Shown piece by piece: positions 54,160 through 62,595 of a DNA stretch of 64,000 nt (positions are counted from its first letter, which is position 1; every line of letters starts with the position of its first letter). Under the pieces are notes generated by a model, which saw nothing but the letters and a program-made list of their open reading frames with translations, was not told where the DNA came from and did not search any database. Both the position numbers and the translations under genes were made by a program. Source of the DNA: Minwuiaceae bacterium (GTDB taxonomy: Bacteria > Pseudomonadota > Alphaproteobacteria > Minwuiales > Minwuiaceae); the NCBI GenBank assembly GCA_028278525.1, contig JANQEE010000032.1, forward strand, positions 120,030 to 184,029, in the 5' to 3' direction.

Positions 54160-55281
54160 ATGCAGACCATCGGCGGCGGTTGGGATTTTGACCTGAGCAA
54201 ATTGCCGGCGACCGGAGAACGGACCGGCGGTCTCTTCGCGGGTTTGTTCTTCATTCTTTTCGCCTGCGTCTGGGGCGGCATTCCGTCTGTCGCTCTGATC
54301 GAGAACGGCGTCGGTGTCCTGGAAGAGCCCACCGGCTTCGTCGCCATCTTGTTTCCGGTTATTGCGGTCGGGCTGGTTCTGCTCGGGTTGCATCTTCTCC
54401 GCTTCCGCAAATCGATCACCATCGACCGGTACTTCGTTGCGGTCGAGCAGCGCGGTCTGTTCGGCAGCCGGCAGTGGCGCGAGCCGCTGTCGAACTACCA
54501 GGGCGTGCTGAAACGCGTCCAACGCCGCACCAGCCGGAAATCGAAGCGGACCTACTACATCGTCGATCTGAAACACGCTACCGACGAGAAGAAGACGATC
54601 AACCTCTACACCGCCCGTAGCGGCCGCGATCTGCGGGACAAATGGGAGCAGTTCGCTCGGCAGCTTCAGGTGCCGGCGCTGGAACAGGGCGCCGACGGCC
54701 CGGTCGCCCGGCGAACGGAGGACCTGGACAAGACCGTCTCCGAGTTGCTGGACGAGGGCCGGATCACCGTCGACCGAAGCGCTTTGGGCGCGGAGACGGA
54801 AGACGTGACCATCTCGGAAGAAGACGGCGGCGTGGTCATAACCCGCAAGCGGCCGACGACGTCGCTGTTCGGCGGCCTGCTCGCGGTGACCTTTCCGCTG
54901 ATTTTCGTTGCCGTCGGTTTCTCGATCGATGACGCGTTCTGGCTGTTCGGCTGGATTTTCGGTTTCGTCGGCATCCTGTTCGAGGTCCTGTTCGTCGCTG
55001 GCGTTGTCTGGGACCGTATCGCCCGCCAGCGCCTGGTGGTCACGCCGGACGCGATCCGCCGCTGTGAAGTCGCTCCGTGGGGCGAAACCAAGGGTCGAAG
55101 CCTACCCGTATCCGAAATTGAAACCATCGACCTGGCCCGCCGCCGCGACGACGACAAAAAGCGCCTCGCCCTGCATATCGTCAGCGATGCGCGAACCCTT
55201 AAATTCGGCGCCGGCCTGCCCCGTCAGACCCTGGAGACGGTTCGCAACACCGTCCTTGCCAAGCTCGATCAGCGGCGTTGA
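54160..55281 (+). CDS. Membrane protein with PH-like halves
   Basis: 373 residues from the ATG at 54160 after GGGGGAG. Two membrane hairpins (about 25-85 and 235-285) each precede a soluble segment with alternating strands (SITIDRYFVAVEQRGLFGSR and RQRLVVTPDAIRRCEVAPWG), the look of bacterial PH domains that sit by the membrane. A linker at 160-215 is acidic. No enzyme motif. It may work with the tandem-repeat protein encoded just upstream. parDE begins 96 bp downstream. Confidence 0.68.
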   Translation: MQTIGGGWDFDLSKLPATGERTGGLFAGLFFILFACVWGGIPSVALIENGVGVLEEPTGFVAILFPVIAVGLVLLGLHLLRFRKSITIDRYFVAVEQRGLFGSRQWREPLSNYQGVLKRVQRRTSRKSKRTYYIVDLKHATDEKKTINLYTARSGRDLRDKWEQFARQLQVPALEQGADGPVARRTEDLDKTVSELLDEGRITVDRSALGAETEDVTISEEDGGVVITRKRPTTSLFGGLLAVTFPLIFVAVGFSIDDAFWLFGWIFGFVGILFEVLFVAGVVWDRIARQRLVVTPDAIRRCEVAPWGETKGRSLPVSEIETIDLARRRDDDKKRLALHIVSDARTLKFGAGLPRQTLETVRNTVLAKLDQRR

Positions 55282-55316
55282 CACCGCCACAGGTCCAACG
55301 TTCCGTACGATGCCTC

Positions 55317-55354
55317 TTGACTACCCGACTACCAATAAGTACCATATTTTGGTA
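55317..55354 (+). promoter_or_regulatory. parDE promoter and operator
   Basis: A TTGACT box (55317-55322) and TACCAT (55340-55345) are 17 bp apart. The -10 region overlaps the inverted pair TACCAA (55330-55335) and TTGGTA (55349-55354), the sort of site an autoregulating ParD binds. It is 24 bp upstream of the parD ATG and distinctly AT-rich. Confidence 0.6.
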
Positions 55355-55377
55355 AATTTGAGAACGGAGTCGGGTCC

Positions 55378-55626
55378 ATGGCAAAAGCGGCGGCAAAGAA
55401 CACAAGCATCGCGCTTGGAGAGCACTACGCCACATTCGTCGGGAAAATGGTCGCGGATGGCCGCTACGGGTCGGCGAGCGAAGTCGTCCGCGCCAGCCTT
55501 CGATTGCTCGAGGAACGCGAAGCGAAACTTGGTGTCCTGCGGTCCGCCCTGTCCGAAGGTGAAGACAGCGGCCATGCGCAGGACTACTCGATCGACGCGG
55601 TGATCGACGAGCTTGACCGCGAATAA
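55378..55626 (+). CDS. parD: ParD-family antitoxin
   Basis: 82 residues. Ribbon-helix-helix N terminus (NTSIALGEHYATFVGKMVAD, GRYGSASEVVRASLRLLEER), a DNA-binding fold, and a flexible acidic tail (DSGHAQDYSIDAVIDELDRE) that wraps the toxin. It should repress its own operon through the palindrome upstream. parE starts 3 bp after its stop. Confidence 0.93.
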   Translation: MAKAAAKNTSIALGEHYATFVGKMVADGRYGSASEVVRASLRLLEEREAKLGVLRSALSEGEDSGHAQDYSIDAVIDELDRE

Positions 55627-55629
55627 TCG

Positions 55630-55929
55630 ATGGCGAATTTCGTCGTCACGAGACGCGCTAGGCAGGACCTTCTCAATATCGGTCGTTACACAAGCAAGCG
55701 CTGGGGCCGCGATCAGCGAAACGCATACCTCAGAGAGATAGACGGACGGTTTTCAACGCTCGCCCGGAATCCTTCCCTTGGACGGCCGTACGATCATGTG
55801 AAGGAAGGCTATCGCGTTTTCGCCGTGGGCAAGCATCTGATCTTCTACCGGCAGATTTCCAACGGCATCGAGATCGTCCGCGTGCTGCATGAGCGTATGG
55901 ATGTGCCCGGCCGCCTTCACGAGAACTAG
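55630..55929 (+). CDS. parE: ParE-family toxin (RelE/ParE superfamily)
   Basis: 99 residues. The superfamily pattern is full length: VTRRARQDLLNIGRYTSKRWG, FSTLARNPSLGRPYDHVKEG, and YRVFAVGKHLIFYRQISNGIEIVRVLHERMD, including the basic residues and Tyr near the end. ParE inhibits DNA gyrase; RelE-like translation inhibition is less likely without the catalytic set. Paired with parD (3 bp apart). No sign of decay. Confidence 0.92.
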   Translation: MANFVVTRRARQDLLNIGRYTSKRWGRDQRNAYLREIDGRFSTLARNPSLGRPYDHVKEGYRVFAVGKHLIFYRQISNGIEIVRVLHERMDVPGRLHEN

Positions 55930-55943
55930 CCGCCCTTTCGCGG

Positions 55944-56639
55944 TCAGCCGTCTTCCCGCACGCCGAGATACCGCACCAGCATGTTGGTCAATTCGTCGAC
56001 CATAGCGTCGTCTTCCAGGTACATCGGCCCCGGCCGATTGACGATGGCGGCGAACAGGGTGCCGTAGACCATCTGCATGCCCTGGCGGAAGCCGCGTTCC
56101 CAGCCGGCTTCGTGGCCGATGTCGCCGCTGCGCGCGGCCAGCAGCGTGCCGATACGGTCTTCGTAGCTCCGGGCGAAGGCGCGGACCGGGATCCAGGCGA
56201 CCGGGTTGCTCATGGATTTCTTCAGCGTCGCCCGCACCAGTCCCTGTCGGTTCCGGGTCACGTCCCTTATGAAACCGATGGCTAGGCGCAGCAGGGCAGG
56301 GGTGGAGAGTGCGACCACGGCGGCGTCGTCGAACGCCCGGTCGATCTCCACCCACAAGCCCTCCACCACCAGGTCGAGGATCGCGTTCAGGTAATCGTCC
56401 TTATCGGCGAAGTGGTGGTAGAACGAGCCGATCGACGACCCCGCTTCGGCCACCAGGTCGGCGATGGAGATCTGGTCGAAGTCCCGCGTCTCCACCAGCC
56501 TTAAGCCCGCCAGCATCAGGTCGTCGCGGGTGCGCCGGCTGCGCACCTGCTTGGCGTCCGGCCGGCGGTTCGCCGGCCGCTTGCCCGCAGCGTGGCTCTT
56601 TACCTTGTTTTCGTCGGTTTTCCTGATCGTTGACGTCAT
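55944..56639 (-). CDS. TetR-family transcriptional regulator
   Basis: 231 residues from MTSTIRKTDENK. The TetR helix-turn-helix is at residues ~45-80 (ISIADLVAEAGSSIGSFYHHFADKDDYL), preceded by a lysine/arginine-rich arm; the rest is helical ligand-binding domain (MSNPVAWIPVRAFARSYEDRI). It is divergent from the diiron oxygenase gene, 212 bp apart, and probably represses it. The ligand is unknown. Confidence 0.9.
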   Translation of the reverse strand: MTSTIRKTDENKVKSHAAGKRPANRRPDAKQVRSRRTRDDLMLAGLRLVETRDFDQISIADLVAEAGSSIGSFYHHFADKDDYLNAILDLVVEGLWVEIDRAFDDAAVVALSTPALLRLAIGFIRDVTRNRQGLVRATLKKSMSNPVAWIPVRAFARSYEDRIGTLLAARSGDIGHEAGWERGFRQGMQMVYGTLFAAIVNRPGPMYLEDDAMVDELTNMLVRYLGVREDG

Positions 56640-56851
56640 GGCCTGTAATCGATAAGCATTTGCCGGTTGACAAAACCCGAACCAGAATTCTAATTTTGTA
56701 TTGTCGGAATAACAAGTGCCAAAAAGCGCGAAGACCGTCATCGAGGCGGCGGTCACTCAGTAGCGGAATAGGGAATGGGCAGGATCGGCGATGCGGCTTG
56801 GTGCCGTCGTCGATGTACCGTTTTGCTGTGACGACATCTAGGGAGAAGGAA

Positions 56852-57928
56852 ATGGCGTCCGTTCATCGTTATCAGTTACCGGTCGAGCAGACCGAATGGC
56901 AGGTCAATGCCGAGAATGAGGTCAGCTTCGTCTGGGAATACGAAGACGGCAGCGACAGCCTGTTGAAGCTCTACGACAAGGGCAAGAAACAGCAGTGGGA
57001 CGCGGCCGAGCGGATCGACTGGTCGCTGGACCTGGATCCCGAGAACCCGATGATGATGCCGGACGAGATGATCCGCATCTACGGCTCGCCGATGTGGGAC
57101 AAGATGACCGACAAGGAGAAGGTCAAGCTGCGTCATCACAGTCAGGCCTGGCAGATCTCCCAGTTCCTGCATGGCGAGCAGGGCGCCTTGATCTGCACCG
57201 CCAAGATCGTCGAGCAGGTGCCTGAAATCAATGCGAAATTCTACGCCGCGACCCAGGTGATGGACGAGGCGCGGCACGTCGAAGCCTACTCCCGCCTGCT
57301 GCACGACAAGTTCGAACTGGCCTACCCGATCACCCCGCCGTTGCAGGCGCTGTTGGAAGACATCATTCAGGACAAGCGCTGGGACTTCACCTATCTCGGC
57401 ATGCAGGTTCTGATCGAGGGGCTGGCGCTCGCCGCCTTCCACGCCATCCGCGACATGAGCAAGAACCCGCTCGCCGGCGCGGTCAACGCCTACGTCATGC
57501 AGGACGAGGCGCGCCACGTCGCCTTCGGCCGTCTGGCGCTGCGTGAGTACTACCCGAACATCACCGAGGCCGAGCGCGCCGAGCGCGAGGACTTCGTGAT
57601 CGAGGCGAGCCTGCATATGCGCGACCGCTTCACCGCCGCCGAGATGTGGGAAGCGGTCGACCTGCCGGCCAAGGAATGCATGGAGTGGGTCGAGAAGTCG
57701 GAGAGCATGCGCCTGTTCCGCTCGCGCCTGTTCTCGCGCATCGTGCCGATCATCCGCGATATCGGGCTGTGGACGCCGAAGGTGCGCGACGCCTTCCTGA
57801 AGATGGGCGTGCTGGAATTCACCGATCCCAACGCCGACATCGAAGCGCTGCTGGAGCACGACAACCAGGTGGCGGAAGAGTTCGACGCAAAAATGCGTAT
57901 CGAGGAAACCATCGCCGCGGCGGAGTAG
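56852..57928 (+). CDS. Ferritin-like diiron oxygenase/oxidase
   Basis: 358 residues from the ATG at 56852. The helical bundle shows a full diiron ligand set: Glu109 (LHGEQGAL), Glu139 and His142 (DEARH), Glu189 (LIEGLAL), Glu219 and His222 (DEARH), spaced as in AurF/R2-type proteins. Such proteins oxidise amines or hydrocarbons, or serve as fatty-acyl oxygenases. The sequence ends in a charged helix. It is divergent from a TetR gene, an arrangement suggesting inducible expression. A strong terminator follows at 57986. Confidence 0.87.
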   Translation: MASVHRYQLPVEQTEWQVNAENEVSFVWEYEDGSDSLLKLYDKGKKQQWDAAERIDWSLDLDPENPMMMPDEMIRIYGSPMWDKMTDKEKVKLRHHSQAWQISQFLHGEQGALICTAKIVEQVPEINAKFYAATQVMDEARHVEAYSRLLHDKFELAYPITPPLQALLEDIIQDKRWDFTYLGMQVLIEGLALAAFHAIRDMSKNPLAGAVNAYVMQDEARHVAFGRLALREYYPNITEAERAEREDFVIEASLHMRDRFTAAEMWEAVDLPAKECMEWVEKSESMRLFRSRLFSRIVPIIRDIGLWTPKVRDAFLKMGVLEFTDPNADIEALLEHDNQVAEEFDAKMRIEETIAAAE

Positions 57929-57945
57929 GCGCCGCCGCCGCCCTG

Positions 57946-57972
57946 GTCATTCCGGCGAAGGCCGGAATCCAG
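57946..57972. repeat. Dispersed palindromic repeat, head identical to that at 31580
   Basis: A 27-base stretch containing CATTCCGGCGAAGGCCGGAA is identical to 31580-31606. Here it is solitary, just before the terminator at 57986. Confidence 0.9.
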
Positions 57973-57985
57973 TCAACAAAGAAGA

Positions 57986-58016
57986 GGGGCGCGGCGATGC
58001 CGCGCCCCATTTTTTT
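57986..58016 (+). terminator. Rho-independent terminator of the diiron oxygenase gene
   Basis: A 10-bp stem GGGGCGCGGC (57986-57995) pairs with GCCGCGCCCC (57999-58008) around a 3-base loop and is followed by ATTTTTTT. It also partly faces the convergent LLM gene's 3' end. Confidence 0.92.
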
Positions 58017-58024
58017 CGCCTAAG

Positions 58025-59128
58025 TCAGGCCACCGCCGACGCCGGCTTCGGCTTTAGGTGCGCCAGCTTCGGCATCACCTCGTCCGACAGCAACTGCATC
58101 GAGTTGCGCCAGGCCTGTGGCTCGTCCATGTAGTCGAAACCGAACAGCAGAATGCTGCCGAAGCCGCCGACCTCCTCGTAGACCGCTTCCAACTTCTCGG
58201 CCACGGTGTCCGGCGAGCCCACCAGCCAGTTATGTTTGGCGCAGTAGGCCGGCGTGACGTCGGAATCCGGCACGTCCTGATCGTGCTTCAGGAATTCCGT
58301 GAAGCCGAACGACGCCAGCAGCGGCAGGAAGTACTCGCCCATCATCCGGCCCATCATGTTGTCGACCGACAGTTTCCAGGCTTCCTCGTCGGTCTCGGCC
58401 ACGAAGATCTCGCGCACCAGGCGCCAGTCGGCCCGGTCCGGCGTGCGGCCGGAGCGCGCGGCGCCTTCCTCGACCGCGTCCCAATGGCTGCCGACATAGG
58501 CCGGGTTCAGGTTCAGGCTCATCGGCAGGTAGCCGCGCTCGCCGGCGATCTTCAGCGTGTCGGAGCCCTTCGACAGGCCGGCCACGCCGATCGGCGGATG
58601 CGGATCCTGGAACGGTTTGAGGTGCGGTTTCAGCGAATCGAACATCGTGTCCGTCTTGCTGACGTTCCAGTACTTGCCCTTGTGGTCGAACGGCTCGTCT
58701 TCCGTCCAGATGCGCAGGATGATTTCCAGCGCCTCGCGCGTCATGTCGCGGTTCTCGCCGGAGAAGCCGTCCACGTTGAACATCGCCCAGTCGCTCGGCA
58801 GGCCGCTCGCCGCGACGCCGAAATTCAGCCGCCCCTGGGACAGGTGGTCCAGGAACGAGATGCGGTTCGCCAGTTCGCCGGGATGGTGGTACGGCAGCAG
58901 GAATCCGCCCGGGCCAAGCCGTATGTTGTCGGTTTCCATCAACGCCTGCGCCACCAGCAGGTCGGGTGACGGGTTCGGTTCCCACGGCGCCGTATGGTGT
59001 TCGCCGATCCACGCTTCGCTGAAACCCAGTTGATCCGCCCAGCGTATCACTTCCAGGTCCCACTGATGCCCGTCGTAAAGCGACCGCTCCGGCGGGTGCG
59101 AAGGCATGGTGAAGAGGCCGTAATCCAT
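58025..59128 (-). CDS. LLM-class flavin-dependent oxidoreductase (luciferase-like)
   Basis: 367 residues. TIM-barrel luciferase-like monooxygenase with MDYGLFTMPSHPPERSLYDG, FSEAWIGEHHTAPWEPNPSPDLL, LGPGGFLLPYHHPGELANRI and SQGRLNFGVAASGLPSDWAMF, the family's FMN- and substrate-binding loops. The LimB-like branch uses FMNH2 from a separate reductase to oxidise terpenes or ketones. No flavin reductase is adjacent. Convergent with the diiron oxygenase gene. Start at 59128. Confidence 0.9.
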   Translation of the reverse strand: MDYGLFTMPSHPPERSLYDGHQWDLEVIRWADQLGFSEAWIGEHHTAPWEPNPSPDLLVAQALMETDNIRLGPGGFLLPYHHPGELANRISFLDHLSQGRLNFGVAASGLPSDWAMFNVDGFSGENRDMTREALEIILRIWTEDEPFDHKGKYWNVSKTDTMFDSLKPHLKPFQDPHPPIGVAGLSKGSDTLKIAGERGYLPMSLNLNPAYVGSHWDAVEEGAARSGRTPDRADWRLVREIFVAETDEEAWKLSVDNMMGRMMGEYFLPLLASFGFTEFLKHDQDVPDSDVTPAYCAKHNWLVGSPDTVAEKLEAVYEEVGGFGSILLFGFDYMDEPQAWRNSMQLLSDEVMPKLAHLKPKPASAVA

Positions 59129-59353
59129 GACGTTACTCCCTATGATGATTTTTACAGATTGCTTGGCAGGTCCCCCTTTGAACCGGCTGCCTTGGTGATC
59201 GTGCGTGTCGTACCGCTCGGCGCGCCGGCGCGAGTGGCAACAGGCGACACGGTAAGCCTAGGCGAGAACGGAACGGCGTGGCAAGGCAACGGCGTGCCGC
59301 CTGTTGTCCGTCGCAAAATGGGCGTAAAAGGAACGCAGCTATTGGAGGCTGCG

Positions 59354-59830
59354 ATGACGGAAGTTTCGGTCCGCCCGGCGGAACGGCGCGATGTGCCGCG
59401 CCTTGTGGCGCTCGCCAACGCCCTGAACCGGTTTCACGACAAGCCGGAGAACTTCGCGGAAGATGCGGTGACGGAGGATCTGTTCGGTCCATCGCCCGCC
59501 TACGACGTGTTGCTTGCCGATCTCGCGGGCGAGGCGGTCGGTTACGCGCTGTTCCACGACTGTTACAACACCGACATCGCCGCGCGCGGCGTCTGGCTTG
59601 CCGACATCTATGTGACCGACGGGGCGCGCGGCCACGGCGCCGGTCGCGCACTGATGGCCGGCGTTGCCCGTGCCGCGCTCGACCGCGGCGCGAAGTCCGT
59701 CTGGTGGGGCGTGCTGTCCAGCAATGTCAAGGCGCGCGCGTTCTATGCCGACCTCGGCGCCGTGGACGAAGACGCGCGCATCCTCGAACTGGAGGGCGAC
59801 GCACTGTCTCAGGTGGCGACGCTGGGCTAG
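59354..59830 (+). CDS. GNAT-family N-acetyltransferase
   Basis: 158 residues from the ATG at 59354 after TTGGAGG. Conserved parts: VSVRPAERRDVPRLVAL, WLADIYVTDGARGHGAGRALMAG (acetyl-CoA loop R-G-H-G-A-G) and SSNVKARAFYADLGAV. Single-domain acetyltransferase of the diamine/phosphinothricin-like group; acceptor unknown. The divergent LLM gene lies 225 bp upstream. Confidence 0.9.
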   Translation: MTEVSVRPAERRDVPRLVALANALNRFHDKPENFAEDAVTEDLFGPSPAYDVLLADLAGEAVGYALFHDCYNTDIAARGVWLADIYVTDGARGHGAGRALMAGVARAALDRGAKSVWWGVLSSNVKARAFYADLGAVDEDARILELEGDALSQVATLG

Positions 59831-59846
59831 GAAGCGGCAATAGCAG

Positions 59847-59920
59847 CGGGCCACCCGCTCCCCCGTTCCAACCGCCCCCAGAGAGGCTCGGCGCGGTCGG
59901 GACCGAACACGAGTGGCCCG
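59847..59920 (+). repeat. Diverged copy of the 6.5-kb hairpin core inside an 8-bp inverted repeat
   Basis: CGGGCCAC (59847-59854) and GTGGCCCG (59913-59920) are complementary. Inside, CCCGCTCCCCCGT (59854-59866) matches the arm core at 6486-6536; about 24 of 27 bases around it agree. It follows the GNAT stop and precedes a short T-run (59931-59934), so it may act as a terminator. Confidence 0.6.
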
Positions 59921-59947
59921 GCATCCCCCCTTTTGATGCTGCTGGCG

Positions 59948-60829
59948 CTACGCCGCCGACAGCAACTTCATCTCGAACAGCTTCTCCGCCATCGCGCGAT
60001 ACCGCACCGACCGGGAAATGCCGCGCAGTGTATGCAGGCCGGCATCCTTCCAACGGGCCGCCGGCTTTTCGTGCGGCGAGCGCTGATAGCGGCTCAGCAC
60101 CTGCTGTAACAGCCGGTCGGGCCGCACCGGTTTCAGATGGTCGAACAGCTTCGAGCGTTTGGCCAGCACCGGCGACTGCGGCGCAAACTGCCCGACCATG
60201 GTGACCCAGCTGCCGGTGCCCATATCCAGGAAGCCGATATGGCTGCCCTGGGTCACGCCGAAAGACGGCACGCCGATGCCCAAGAAATCGTTGCGGGTCG
60301 CCGGTTCGGTATTCGGCGTGAAGTAGCGGGGCGTCACGAAGTTGGAGACGCGGACGCCGTCGATCTCGTAGCTCGTCCGCTCCACCGCGTCGCAGACCTC
60401 GTAGGCGTGCAAAGCGGTGTTGCGCGGGTCGCGCGGATCCGGGCCGGGAACCAGCATGTTCACGGTCGGGTCCATGATCAGTTCCAGGACCTCGTGGCTC
60501 AAGGTCACGGTCCAGTCGTGCGGGTCCAGGACGAACACGAAGCCGACCGGCATCGCGCGGGAGTTCAGGTCGTGATGCGCCAGGGCGCCTTTGAGCGTGG
60601 CCTCTTCGACCAGGTAGACCACGCCTTCTCCGGGTACCGGTTCGTCGTCGAGGGAATCCTCATCCTCCGGATCGAAATCGGTGGAATGCTGACGCAGACT
60701 TCGTGTCGCGCCCCAGACCAGGGCGAAGTCTTCGGAGATTTGGCGGTTCACGGCGCGGACGGCCGTTTGGACCTGACGGTCGGACAGGCACCGGGTCAGG
60801 TTGATGACGGAAATCGTCGGTACTGACAT
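59948..60829 (-). CDS. Protein of unknown function with HEVLE motif
   Basis: 293 residues from MSVPTISVINLTR. The centre has TVTLSHEVLELIMDPTVNML, where His112-Glu113 and the later Asp recall a metal-protease-like helix (HEVLE, not a strict HExxH) followed by a short C-terminal region with GSHIGFLDMGTGSW. An acidic loop lies at 50-70. I do not recognise the family, though proteins with SHEVLE-x-x-x-DP are found in many bacteria. No signal peptide. Convergent with the GNAT gene. Confidence 0.65.
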   Translation of the reverse strand: MSVPTISVINLTRCLSDRQVQTAVRAVNRQISEDFALVWGATRSLRQHSTDFDPEDEDSLDDEPVPGEGVVYLVEEATLKGALAHHDLNSRAMPVGFVFVLDPHDWTVTLSHEVLELIMDPTVNMLVPGPDPRDPRNTALHAYEVCDAVERTSYEIDGVRVSNFVTPRYFTPNTEPATRNDFLGIGVPSFGVTQGSHIGFLDMGTGSWVTMVGQFAPQSPVLAKRSKLFDHLKPVRPDRLLQQVLSRYQRSPHEKPAARWKDAGLHTLRGISRSVRYRAMAEKLFEMKLLSAA

Positions 60830-61029
60830 GCGTTTTCCTCGATGGCGGCGGCGGTTCGTTGATGTCCCGTCGGCCCCATTGCGCGCCGGACCGGCAGGTT
60901 CCCGCCAATCTGGCATCCGGCCATTTTCCTGAACGTGATATTTGTCACATTCGGATCCGCGAACGCCTCGCGAAGCCTGCCGAAACCAGGCCTAAGCCGT
61001 TGTTTCCATGACGTATATCGGCCAGGCGG

Positions 61030-61296
61030 TTGTCCTTAACCATATTTTGTTCGCGCATGCCTCCGGTGGCCCGGCGGTTTCGCTTTTTGCTGCTGCTGGC
61101 GCTGCTAATCCTGTGCACCTTGCGCGGCGCGCTCACGCACCCGCTGTTGCGCGCGATCACCACCGTCACTAACCACGACATGCATCACAGCCGGCTGACC
61201 GGCAACTACGGCCTCTATTTCACCTGGTGGGACCGCTGGATGGGAACCGGGCATCCGGCCTACCCGGAAGAGTTCAAGGCCGTCACGATACGGTGA
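61030..61296 (+). pseudogene. C-terminal remnant of a sterol desaturase/fatty-acid hydroxylase
   Basis: The end of the reading (TTVTNHDMHHSRLTGNYGLY, FTWWDRWMGTGHPAYPEEF) is the last histidine box (HDMHH) and the following strand of the fatty-acid hydroxylase superfamily, about 55 residues. The other two histidine boxes and all membrane helices (normally ~250 residues) are missing; the preceding ~35 residues are unrelated basic/hydrophobic sequence. So only a tail remains. Confidence 0.7.
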
Positions 61297-61367
61297 GGCT
61301 CCGGTCACTTCCCTTGGCCGCGCTTTCCGGCTATTCAACCCGGCGGGCAATACTGACGCGAGGCGAG

Positions 61368-62567
61368 ATGAAATCGAATTCCGTAAAGCGTGGGCGTAAC
61401 TTCCTGCATACACCCGGGCCGACCAACATTCCCGACCGTATCTTGAACGCCATGCACCGGCCGGCCATCGACTTCTCGGGGCCGGATTTTCTGGAACTGG
61501 CGATCGAGATTTTTCGCGATATCAAGCCGATCTTCCGCACCGAAGGCCGGGTCTTCATCTACACCTCCTCCGGCCATGGCGCCTGGGAAGCGGCGCTCGC
61601 CAACGTGCTGTCGCCCGGCGACAAGGTCCTGGTGCCGGAAACCGGCCAGTTCTCGGCCAGTTGGACCGATATGGCCCGGACCTTGAGCATCGAGGCCGAC
61701 TACCTGACCAACGACTGGCGTCACGGCATCGACCCGGACGAGGTCGAGCAGAAGCTCCGCGACGACAAGCAGCACGCGATCAAGGCCGTGCTGACGGTGC
61801 AGACCGACACCGGCACCAGCATCACCAGCGATATCCCGGCCGTACGACGCGCCATCGACGCCGCCAACCACCCCGCGCTGCTGATGGTCGACACCATCGC
61901 CTCGCTCGGCACCATCGACTTCCGGATGGACGACTGGGGCGTCGACGTCGCGGTCGGCGCCTCGCAGAAGGGCCTGATGCTGCCGCCGGGCCTCGGCTTC
62001 ACGGCGACCAGCGAGAAGGCCCTCCGCGCGGCGGAGGCCTGCACCATGCCGCGCAACTACTGGGACTGGCGCAACCGGCAGGACGATGCCCATTACCGCT
62101 GGTTCTGCGGCACCGCGCCGGAGCATCTGATCTTCGGCCTGCGCGAAGCGATAAACATGGTGATGGAAGAGGGCTTCGACCGGATCTTCGCCCGCCACGC
62201 CCGGCTCGCCGGCGCGGTGCGCAAGGCCGTCGGCGTCTGGGCCGAGGCCGGCGCCATAGACTTCAACGCGGCGGTGGAGGCTGAGCGGTCCAACTCGGTC
62301 ACCACGATCCGGGTGGCCGACGGCTACGACGGCGACGCCGTCCGCGCGGCCTGCCGCGACAATTTCCAGATCGCGCTCGGCGGCGGCCTCGGCCAGTTGC
62401 AGGGCCGTGCCTTCCGCATCGGCCATATGGGCGACCTGAACGAACCGATGATCCTCGGCTGTCTCGCCGGTGTCGAGGCGGCGCTCCAGGTCTGCGGCAT
62501 TCCCCATGGCCGGGGCGGCGCGCAAAGTGCAATCGACCATCTGGCGGCGACCGCGGCTTCGGCCTAG
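61368..62567 (+). CDS. Serine--glyoxylate (alanine--glyoxylate) aminotransferase
   Basis: 399 residues from MKSNSVKRGR at 61368. Class-V aminotransferase with FLHTPGPTNIPDRIL, TSSGHGAWEAALANVLS, Asp175 (LLMVDTIASLG) and the PLP Lys201 in VGASQKGLMLPPGLGF. CTMPRNYWDWRNRQDD and HLIFGLREAINM are shared with serine-glyoxylate enzymes of the C1 serine cycle and photorespiration-like pathways. It would make hydroxypyruvate and glycine from serine and glyoxylate. Its substrates glycine/glyoxylate link it loosely to the sarcosine oxidase product pool. The cupin gene follows 28 bp later. Confidence 0.92.
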   Translation: MKSNSVKRGRNFLHTPGPTNIPDRILNAMHRPAIDFSGPDFLELAIEIFRDIKPIFRTEGRVFIYTSSGHGAWEAALANVLSPGDKVLVPETGQFSASWTDMARTLSIEADYLTNDWRHGIDPDEVEQKLRDDKQHAIKAVLTVQTDTGTSITSDIPAVRRAIDAANHPALLMVDTIASLGTIDFRMDDWGVDVAVGASQKGLMLPPGLGFTATSEKALRAAEACTMPRNYWDWRNRQDDAHYRWFCGTAPEHLIFGLREAINMVMEEGFDRIFARHARLAGAVRKAVGVWAEAGAIDFNAAVEAERSNSVTTIRVADGYDGDAVRAACRDNFQIALGGGLGQLQGRAFRIGHMGDLNEPMILGCLAGVEAALQVCGIPHGRGGAQSAIDHLAATAASA

Positions 62568-62595
62568 CATTGGGCGTCTGGCACTGGTGACGCCG

